Assembly: GCF_000745235.1 (NCBI RefSeq)
Contig: NZ_JQNL01000001.1
Span: 3,466,001-3,530,000, forward strand
Source of the DNA: Luteibacter mycovicinus
GTDB lineage: Bacteria; Pseudomonadota; Gammaproteobacteria; Xanthomonadales; Rhodanobacteraceae
Direction of reading: 5' to 3'
DNA: 64,000 bases
Made by a program: the position numbers and the translations under genes. Below the pieces are notes generated by a model. It was not told the origin of the DNA. It saw only the letters and a list, made by a program, of their open reading frames with translations, and ran no database searches. The first letter of the stretch is position 1; every line of letters begins with the position of its first letter. Below, piece by piece: positions 19,309-28,400 of the stretch.

Positions 19309-20505
19309 TCAGGTCTTCGTTTTGCTGAACGGAAACAGCTGCTGCCTCACGAACCCATCCGGCATGTAGTCACCCACCACGCCGTATTTCTCCGGAAACT
19401 GCTTCGTCGACTTCACGGCGGTACCGAACGCATAGTCGATGAAGGCGTAATGCGCCGCATAGTTCTTGTCGATCGCTTCGTCGTCCGACGCGTGATGCCA
19501 GTGATGGAAATCAGGTGTCACGAGGACGTACTTCAAGGGACCCCACGGCAGATGCACGTTGGCGTGGTTGAACACCGCCTGGAAGCCGACCACCAGAATG
19601 TACGCGTTGGTTACCGCTTCGCTGAAACCCAGCACGTAAAGCGGAGCCAGCACGCAGACGCGGGTGAACAGCAGTTCCAGCATGTGCTGGCGTGAACCCG
19701 CCAGCCAGTCCATCGTCTTCACGCTGTGGTGTACGGAATGGAAGCGCCAGAGGAAAGGCACCTCGTGATACGCACGGTGCGTTGCATACTGCGCCAGGTC
19801 GGCGACGAGAATGCACAACAACAGCTGTGGCACGAAATGGATGCTCGCGACCATACGCTGGAAGTCGCTGTTCACCAGCCAGGTGAACGCGTGGTGGATC
19901 AGGAAGTTCACCACGAGCAGCGCGAGGCCCACCGCAAAGTGATTCACGGCGAAGTGCTTCATGTCGGTCTGCCACTCGAAGCGAAACACCGACTGGCCAC
20001 GGTAAAGCGGAAACAGTTTTTCGATCACGACGAACAACACCGTCGAGCCGAGCAGGTCGAGGATGAACCAGTCGAGGCCGATGTAGGGCGTGTGGTCGGG
20101 AAATGCGCCTACCGGCACGCGCGACCCGCCGAGCACGACGGCGGCGAGTACCATGGCGAACGCGGCGATATTGAGGTTGCGGCGGCGGCCGAGGATGACG
20201 TTCGCCAGCGACAGGCCGCCGGCGATCAGCAGCGCACCCAGCAGTGCCTGACGCAGGACATCCACCGAATACTTGTGCCGCAGATCGGGCGTGGTCAGGT
20301 ACTGGGGGAAATGAAAGGCAATGACGGCCAACAGGCAGAGGAAGCCGAGCGACAGCGCGATCGCCGTGCTGACCATGGCCTTGCGGGGGTCGAGGTGACC
20401 GCTTTTGTTCAGCAGGTCGCGTGTTTCGTCGACGACCGCTTCCGCACGACGGACAGGCGCCGTCGCGACACGACGGGCGATGGCCCGCTTCTTTCCCCTG
20501 CTCAT
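19309..20505 (-). CDS. sterol desaturase / fatty-acid hydroxylase superfamily membrane protein
   Basis: A 398-residue integral membrane di-iron oxygenase. Several helices precede the histidine boxes: HRAYH (in ATHRAYHEVPFLWRFHSVHH), HSVHHS, and DFHHWHHASDDEAIDKNYA. These ligands mark the family that hydroxylates or desaturates sterols, ceramides or fatty acids with O2. The substrate is unknown. An N-terminal Arg/Lys-rich tail (MSRGKKRAIARRV) is cytoplasmic. The ATG at 20505 has GGAG upstream; an in-frame upstream ATG is less likely. In E. coli yhdP and tldD are adjacent, so this gene, on the opposite strand, is an insertion in a conserved cluster. Confidence 0.88.
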   Translation of the reverse strand: MSRGKKRAIARRVATAPVRRAEAVVDETRDLLNKSGHLDPRKAMVSTAIALSLGFLCLLAVIAFHFPQYLTTPDLRHKYSVDVLRQALLGALLIAGGLSLANVILGRRRNLNIAAFAMVLAAVVLGGSRVPVGAFPDHTPYIGLDWFILDLLGSTVLFVVIEKLFPLYRGQSVFRFEWQTDMKHFAVNHFAVGLALLVVNFLIHHAFTWLVNSDFQRMVASIHFVPQLLLCILVADLAQYATHRAYHEVPFLWRFHSVHHSVKTMDWLAGSRQHMLELLFTRVCVLAPLYVLGFSEAVTNAYILVVGFQAVFNHANVHLPWGPLKYVLVTPDFHHWHHASDDEAIDKNYAAHYAFIDYAFGTAVKSTKQFPEKYGVVGDYMPDGFVRQQLFPFSKTKT

Positions 20506-20662
20506 GGAGGCTCCGTTCCGGTGAGTTTGGACGAATCCTAGCACCCGGCCGGCCTGGGGGTTGCCTGGGCCGTCCGCCGCCGGTGACGCAGGAGGGACCA
20601 GGGTTTAAGCTGACCCCATCCGACCCCACCTGTGGGGTTCCCCATCTCTACCGGCGAACCTG

Positions 20663-22102
20663 ATGGATTCCCTGATTTCCCTTGCCGAACGGCGCCTGCT
20701 CACCCCCGGCGGCCTGGCTTCCACCGACCTCGATCGCGTCTTTTCCCAGCTGATGGGGCCGTCGATCGACGCGGCGGATCTGTATTTCCAGCACTCCCGC
20801 AGCGAGTCGTGGGTGCTGGAGGAAGGCATCGTCAAGGATGGCAGCCACTCGATCGAGCAGGGTGTGGGCGTGCGCGCCATCTCCGGTGAGAAGACCGGTT
20901 TCTCCTACTCGGACGAAATCGTGCTTCCGCAGCTGCTCGAAGCCTCCCGTGCCGCGCGCGCGATCGCGCAGGGCGGCGCGGGTGCCGGCAAACCGCTGGC
21001 CATCGCTACCGGGCGCGGGCTGTATCCGGCCATCGACCCGGTCGAGAGCCTGCCCAACGAAGCCAAGATCGCGCTCCTGCGCGAGGTGGATGCCTATGCG
21101 CGTTCGCGCGATCCGCGCGTCAGGCAGGTCATCGTCAGCCTGGCGGCCACGCTCGACACGATCCTCATCGCCGGCTCGGACGGCACGCTGGCCGCCGACG
21201 TACGTCCGCTCGTGCGTCTCAACGTCCAGGTCATCGCCGAGCAGAACGGCCGCCGCGAGCAGGGTCATTCCGGTGGCGGCGGTCGTTACGGCTATGGCGA
21301 ACTGATCGATAACGGTCGCGCCCACGCCTTCGCCGAGGAAGCGGTGCGCCAGGCGCTGGTCAATCTCGAAGCGGTGGATGCGCCGGCCGGCAACATGACC
21401 GTCGTGCTTGGCCCGGGCTGGCCGGGCGTGCTGCTCCACGAGGCCATCGGCCATGGTCTCGAAGGTGACTTCAACCGCAAGGGCAGTTCCGCCTTCACCG
21501 GTCGCATCGGCCAGCGTGTCGCGGCCGACGGAGTGACCATCGTCGATGACGGCACGCTGCCGGGTCGCCGTGGCTCGCTGAGCATCGACGACGAAGGCAC
21601 GCCGACCGAATGCACCACGCTGATCGAGAACGGCATCCTCAAGGGTTACATGCAGGACAAGCTCAACGCGCGGCTGATGGGTGTCAGGTCCACCGGTAAC
21701 GGTCGTCGCGAGTCCTTCGCGCAGCTGCCGATGCCGCGCATGACCAACACCTACATGCTCGCCGGTAACCGTGAGCCGGAGGAGATCATCCGGTCGGTCA
21801 AGCGTGGCCTCTACGCCGTGAACTTCGGCGGCGGTCAGGTCGACATCACCAACGGCAAGTTCGTCTTCTCGGCGAGCGAGGCCTACCTCATCGAAGACGG
21901 CAAGGTCACGCGTCCGGTCAAGGGTGCCACCCTGGTGGGCTCCGGCCCCGAGGTGCTCACGCGCGTCTCGATGATCGGCAACGACCTCGCGCTCGACGAA
22001 GGCGTGGGCGTGTGCGGCAAGGACGGGCAGAGCGTGCCCGTCGGTGTGGGCCAGCCGACGTTGCGTGTCGATGGCATGACCGTCGGCGGCACCGCGGCCT
22101 GA
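20663..22102 (+). CDS. tldD: metalloprotease TldD
   Basis: A 479-residue subunit of the TldD/TldE (PmbA) heterodimer, a zinc protease that degrades unfolded peptides, matures microcin B17 and processes CcdA. The active-site helix [11 protein letters not shown] has H259, E260 and H264; [17 protein letters not shown] and [24 protein letters not shown] are conserved in the family. The partner gene pmbA lies 8.9 kb downstream, with an unusual secreted enzyme gene between them. Two perfect hairpins follow the stop codon. Confidence 0.96.
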   Translation: MDSLISLAERRLLTPGGLASTDLDRVFSQLMGPSIDAADLYFQHSRSESWVLEEGIVKDGSHSIEQGVGVRAISGEKTGFSYSDEIVLPQLLEASRAARAIAQGGAGAGKPLAIATGRGLYPAIDPVESLPNEAKIALLREVDAYARSRDPRVRQVIVSLAATLDTILIAGSDGTLAADVRPLVRLNVQVIAEQNGRREQGHSGGGGRYGYGELIDNGRAHAFAEEAVRQALVNLEAVDAPAGNMTVVLGPGWPGVLLHEAIGHGLEGDFNRKGSSAFTGRIGQRVAADGVTIVDDGTLPGRRGSLSIDDEGTPTECTTLIENGILKGYMQDKLNARLMGVRSTGNGRRESFAQLPMPRMTNTYMLAGNREPEEIIRSVKRGLYAVNFGGGQVDITNGKFVFSASEAYLIEDGKVTRPVKGATLVGSGPEVLTRVSMIGNDLALDEGVGVCGKDGQSVPVGVGQPTLRVDGMTVGGTAA

Positions 22103-22131
22103 CCGCCAATACGTTGACGTGGAACGTTTTC

Positions 22132-22159
22132 GTGACATACCTCGCAAGAGGTATGTCAC
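22132..22159 (+). terminator. perfect 12-bp hairpin after tldD
   Basis: GTGACATACCTC and GAGGTATGTCAC pair perfectly across a GCAA tetraloop (GNRA type). It starts 30 bp after the tldD stop. There is no T-tract, so it may be an mRNA-stabilising or Rho-related 3' structure, or a protein-binding palindrome, rather than an intrinsic terminator. Confidence 0.45.
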
Positions 22160-22162
22160 CAA

Positions 22163-22185
22163 GGAACGCATGCAACATGCGTTCC
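22163..22185 (+). terminator. second perfect hairpin after tldD
   Basis: GGAACGCATG and CATGCGTTCC form a perfect 10-bp stem with a CAA loop, beginning three bases after the previous hairpin. Two such structures in tandem are unlikely by chance. No poly-T follows. Confidence 0.4.
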
Positions 22186-22495
22186 GGTCTTGATCGAAGC
22201 AATCCTCTGCCGGGCAAACCGGACGCCCGTCACGGAATGCGAACTCACTCTGCGAAAAGTCGTGCTTCGAGCACCCTCTAGTATTGTGAGTGACATTCAG
22301 CAAGCGGAAGATCCGCGCTGACAGCGTATGGATGGCTAAAGCCCGGGGCAAGGCGGGTCCGCCTCCACTCACCGCGAAACGAACGAAGACCGCCGGCGCG
22401 ACATGCGCTGGCGCAGGCGTTCGTGCGCGCCTGGGAATGTGCTGTCGATCACGCGGCTCACCTCACACGTGGCACATACAGGGGACCCCTCGTCC

Positions 22496-25400
22496 ATGAA
22501 GCGACAACCCACATCACCCCACGGTACGCCGAGGCTGGCGAGGCTGTCCGCCTTGCTCGTCATCGCGCTCCTGGGCGTGACCGCGACGGCGCAAGCCGTC
22601 ACGCTCGCGCCCTCGGACCGGCAGGACATCAATCTCGGTGCCCGGCCCTGGAAATACACCAAGCAGGCCATCACCAACCCCAATGATCCGGTGACCTACG
22701 CGCCGCTGCCCAACGGCGACGACGGCGCCCTGGTCAACTACAACGACAGCGCGTGGCTGACCGTCGGCATCCCGCACGCGGCCAACGACTTCACCACCTT
22801 CATCAACCAGGAGTCCGGCGGTGGCCAGGGCAGCCTGGACGGCGAGACCAGCTGGTATCGCGTCAGGCTCGACGACTCGGCGAAGTTCGCCGGCAAGAAG
22901 GTCATGGTCGAGTTCGAAGGTGCGCACACGGGTGACCGTGTCTACATCAACGGCCATTTCGTTCCCGGCACCGGCGTGCTCAACCAGCCAGGCCAGAAGG
23001 ACGCGCAGGCGACCCACGTCATCGGCTTCGTGCCGCACATCGTCGACCTGACGCCTTTCCTCAAATTCGACGGCACCGACGTGCTGGCCGTCAAGGTCAG
23101 CCGCAGCGGCGGCGGTTTCTTCGAGGACCCGGGTTTCTCCGGTTCCTTCCGTTTTGGCCAGGCCGAAGCGGGCCTGTTTCGCCCGGTAAAGCTGCACGTC
23201 ACCAACTTCGTGCACATCCCGGAAAACGTCTATGCGGGTCAGAACACCTGGGGTACCTACGTCGGTACGCAGAGCCTGAGTGCCGACCACACCTCGGCCG
23301 TCGTACGCGTGCAGACCAACGTCGCGAACGAAACCGCCGCCGCGAAGACGGTCACGCTGACGACCCAGATCGTCGACGCCGACGGCAACGTCGTGACGTC
23401 GGACCAGCAGCAGAAGTCGCTGCCGGCAAACTACGTGCCCAGCGACCAGACACCCGTTTTCGACGAAACATTGCAGGTGAGCAACCCGCACCTGTGGTTT
23501 CCGAACAACAGCCTGGACGGCAAGCCGTACCTGTACAAGGTGCTGCACACGGTCAGTATCGACGGCGTCGTGGTCGATGCGAAGCAGAGCACGCTCGGCA
23601 TTCGCGTGATCACCTGGGACAAGGACTTCCCGTACATCAACGGCAAGAAGCAATACATGTGGGGCGGCTCCGGCCGCTACGACTACCCCGCGCTCGGCTC
23701 GTCCGTGCCGGAAGAACAGCAATGGCGCGATCTGCAGCAGCTGGCCGCCGGTGGCGGCAACCTGTGGCGCCCGGGTCACTCGCCGTCCAGTCCCGAATTC
23801 GTCGAGGCGGCGGATGCGCTGGGCGTATTCATCGTGCAGCCCAGCGGCGACGGCGAGAACGGCTTCGCCACGCCCTGCGCGACCGGCGACCGGGCGTGTA
23901 ACGACATGTGGACGATCAAGCGCGAGGTCCATCGTGACATCGTGATCCGCGATCGCAGCCACCCGTCGATCCTCGCGTGGGAACACGACAATGGCGTGAT
24001 GTCGACACCGTTCGCGGTGGAACTTCGCGCGCTGGCACGCACGTGGGACAGCATCGCACCGCGCGCCGCGGCGGACCGCACGCCCGATGCCGCCAATGGC
24101 GACATCCTCAGCTGCTCGAAGGCCGGTTGCGAAACCTACCTGCATTCGAACGAATTCCCGAACAAACCGGCCTGGGGCGCGGAATACTGGGGTCCGGGTA
24201 CGCTGCGTCATTCGTACGACTACGAGCTGGCCTTCGCGCTCAACTACCTCGTGCCGTATTCGCAGGCGCGCAAGGTCGGTACGTTCGGCATGGCGCAGTG
24301 GTACATGTCGGATACGCCGGGCGAAGTCATCGAGATGGTCGAAGGTCTCGAGGACGCGACGCACTGGACCTACCAGCGCAACCCGGACGGCAGTATCGCG
24401 ACGCACGCCGACGGCAAGCCGATCAAGGGCTTCCGCCACAACGTGCGCGGCAACAACGCATCGATGACCGATGCGAACCGCTTTCCGCGCATGCTGTACT
24501 ACATCTATGAATCGGTGTGGGTACCGTACGAACTGCGGCCGGTGGTCAAGCTGGCCAATCACTGGAATCGCCCCGGCAATATCCAGGTGAATGCATTCAG
24601 TAACTGCCCGAAGGTGCGCCTGCTGGTGAATGGCGTGCCGCAGGGCAGCGATCAGGTGCCCAATACCTGGGACACCATCGACGAAGCGTCTTACGCGCTC
24701 GAGAACGGCCCGGTCGACGAAGAAACCGGCAAGATGGTCGGTGCCGACAAGGCGCAGGCCACCACGAAGCTGCCCGGTCAGGTGCACTGGAACCTCACGT
24801 GGCAGTCGGGTACGGCGACCGCGCAGTGCCTCGACGCATTGGGCAACGTGCGCACCGATGCCAACGGCCAGTCCGTGCAGGATACGCTGACCACGGCAGG
24901 CACCGCCGATCACATCGAGCTCGACGTCGTGCCGAACGTGGTCAAGCCCGATGGCTCGCGCTTCCAGGTCACCGCCAACGGCTCCGACGCCGCGTTCATC
25001 GTGGCGAAGGTGGTCGACAAGAACGGTGTCGTCGTTCCGACGGCGGCGCAGAAGGTGACCTTCGAAGTCACCGGCGGCGCGTCCATCGTGACCTATCAGG
25101 GCGGTACGCAGCAGTACGTCGATTACAGCGCCGGTGAAGTGCCGGACAACAATGGCGGCATCCCCGAGCCGATTCACAGCTATCACTCACCGGGTTCGCC
25201 GGAGCTGCAGTTCGAAGGTGGCCTGCAGAAGATCGCCCTGCGCTCGAAGTTCACCGCCGGCCAGGTCACGGTCACCGCCACGGCGGCCGGCCTCGCGTCA
25301 GGCACCGCGACGTTCAACATCGTCGACGTTCCCGCGGCTCCGAATGCTTCGGGTCCGCCGTCGATCATCGCGCAGCCCATCGGGCAGGACGTGACCGAGG

Positions 25401-28400
25401 GCGATGTGGGTCATTTCTCCGTGACCGCGTCCGGCACGCCGCCGCTCACGTTCACCTGGAAGAAGAACGGCGTCGCCATCGCGGGCGCCACCAGCGCGAG
25501 CTATGCGACACCGGCGTCGACGCGTGCGGATGACGGCAGCAGCTATACGGTGGTCGTGCACGGACAGGGCCCGGATCAGGAGTCGGCCCCCGCGCTGTTG
25601 AAGGTGTTCGCCTTCAGCCCGGTGACCATCACGACGCAGCCCATCGCGCAGAACGTCGACGAGGGCCAGCAGGCGCACTTCCAGGTGGTCGCGTCGGGTT
25701 CGCCCACGCTCAGCTACCAGTGGATGAAAGGCGCGGCGGAGATCCCGGGTGCGAATGGCCCGAGCTATGTCACGCCGAGCCTGACCGTGGCCGACAACAA
25801 CGTGAACTACGCTGTCGTCATCAGGAACTTCGGCAGCGATGCGTCGTCGGTGCCCGCTCACCTCACGGTGAATGCCGCGCGTCCGCCGGTGTTCACCGGT
25901 GCGCTGGCCGATGTGCGTGCCAACCCGGGTCAGCCGGCGACGTTCGACGCGTCCACGCTCGTAGCGGGCACCTCGCCGTTCCACTACAAGTGGTCGGTCG
26001 GTGGCGTCGCGGTGGGCGACGATCTGCCCACGCTCACGTTGCCCTCCGTGCAGCAGAGCGATGTCGGCACGTATACCGTGTCGGTGACCAACATCACCGG
26101 CGTGGTCGCGACCGCCTCGGCGAAGCTCACACTGGCACCGCCGGGCGCGAATCTCGCCCGCGAGAAGGCGACCTCGTCCACGGAAGTGGAGAACGTCAAC
26201 GGCACCGCCGCATGGCAGGCGGTGGATGGCGACGAGACCACCCGCTGGGGTTCGAAGGTCGGCGACGACAACGCGAACATCACAGTCGATCTCGGCTCGT
26301 CACGGACCTTCAACCGCGTCGTGCTGAAGTGGGAAAACGCGCACGCCAGCGAGTACAGGATCCAGTACTCCGACAGCCCCGACGGCGGCTTCCAGGACGC
26401 GTATCACACCGATACGAGTAACGGTGGCACCGAGGACTTCACCTTCGACCACCCGGTGAAGGGTCGCTATGTCCGCATGCAGGGCGTCAAGCGTGCCACG
26501 GACTACGGTTACTCGCTGTATGAGTTCGAGGTGTACAACTCGCCCGGTTGCTGCGCCATCACGGATCGCTACACGTCCGCGACGGGCTCGACGCTGGTGA
26601 CGGACAACCTCAGTGGCCTGCAGTGGGATCGCGTGCAGCGTGGCTTCGCCGACCAGGGTGCGCAGTTCACGCAATCCGTCGCGATCCAGACCTGTGCGCA
26701 GGGCGGCATGCGTCTGCCTACCGTCGACGAGGCGCTGGCGATCAGCGGTCAGCATTACTCCAGTGCCGCGTTCCCGGGCGCATGGAATACGTGGACCGAT
26801 GGCAAGGATCCGACCGACGCGACGTTCGCCTTCCAGGTGAGTTCGCTGGGCGATATCCGTCGCGAAGTGGCCGAGAACAATCCGGGCCATGTGCTCTGCG
26901 TCAAGGGTACGAAGGTGGTCGCGCCGACGATTACGGCTCAGCCGGGCGCCCAGAAGGCCGGTGTCGGTCGTTCCGCGCACTTCGCCGTGACGGCGACGGG
27001 CGTGGGTCCGCTCAGCTACGACTGGTACACGGTGACCAGGGACGCCAACGACCAGGACGTGCTCACGTTCGTCTCGAGCACGGCCGACGGTACCTATGCC
27101 ACGCGTGCCCTCACGGCCGCGCAGAACGGCACGGTGTATCGCGTCAATGTCGTCAGCGCGCAGGGCATCACCGCGGCAAGCAACAACGTCGTGCTGACCG
27201 TCGATAATTCGACGGCCGGCTTCGATCCGCCGGCATGGGCCGGTCCGGTGACGCAGCCGGGTGGCGGCAACGACAACGGCGGTGGCAATCCGGCCAGCCC
27301 GGGTAAGCCGGGTGACGGCAAGGGGGGAGTGAACATCGCGCTCGCTTCCGCCGGCGCATCCGCGTCGTCGTCCCTCGGTACCGAACGTCCGGACCTGAGT
27401 CCGTCCGCCGCTATCGATGGGGACTTCGATACGCGCTGGGGTTCGGTGCAGCAGGTGGATCCGGTCGACCTGGTGGTCAACCTGGGGTCGGTGAAGAGCT
27501 TCGACCACGTGATCATGCGCTGGGAGAACGCGTCGTCGGCGCAGTACACCATCGATGTCTCCAGCGACGGCAAGTCGTGGAACACCATCGTGGGTCCGGT
27601 CGTGGGCAAGGGAGGCGTCGACACGCAGACGTTCCCGGTGCAGACGGCGCAGTACGTGCGCATGAACAGCCTGAAGCGCAACACCGGTTACGGTGTCTCG
27701 ATGTTTGAGTTCGAGGTGTATGCCGCCGCGCCGCCGCCGTCGTTCATCACCCAGCCGCAGTCGCAGAGCGTGACGGCGGGGCAGGCGGCGAGCTTCGGCG
27801 TCAGCGTCAAGGCGAGCAGCGCGGTCAGCTATCAGTGGCGACGTAACGCCGCGTCGGTGGCCGGTGCGACATCGGCGACCTTCGGCTTCACCGCGACGAC
27901 CGCGGATGCGGGTAGCTACGATGTGGTCGTCACCGATGCGTCGGGCCGCAGCGTCACCAGCAGCGCGGCGACGCTGACGGTGCAGCAGCCGGTCGCCTCG
28001 CAGGACCCGGCACCGGCCAGTGGCAACCTGGCACTGAATCGACCGGTGCTGGCATCGGACACCGAGAACGCCGTGGCATTTAAGGCAGCCAACGTCAACG
28101 ATGGTGACGCCGGTACGCGCTGGTCCTCGGGCTTCACGGACGACCAGTGGATCCGCGTCGACCTCGGCTCGGTGAAGTCGGTGAACAAGGTGGTACTGAA
28201 CTGGGAAAACGCGCATGCCATCAAGTACCTGATCGAGGTGTCGATGGATGGCCAGTCCTGGAGCACCGCGTACGCGAAGGCCGGCAGCACGGGTGGGGTC
28301 GAAACGCTGACCTTCCCGGCCGTCTCGGCCCGATACGTGCGCATGCACGGCCAGACGCGTTCCACGCAGTACGGCTACTCGCTGTGGGAGTTCGAGGTGT

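Larger units (their letters stand above)
22103..22495. other. 393-bp intergenic region between tldD and the GH2-like/GH64 gene
   Basis: The first third carries two back-to-back hairpins (22132-22159 and 22163-22185). Further on, CAGC-AA-GCGGA-AGA-TCCGC-GCTG near 22298-22320 can fold into a short hairpin and lies upstream of the large gene. No convincing sigma-70 promoter was found; CTAGTATTGTGA near 22279 is AT-richer than its surroundings and is a possible -10 region. No ORF here is supported. Confidence 0.5.

Noticed and set aside
22514..25186. 890-codon open frame opposite the GH2-like/GH64 gene
   Set aside because: Same shadow pattern, with Arg/His/Val-rich low-information protein and no recognisable motif; the other strand encodes clear domains.
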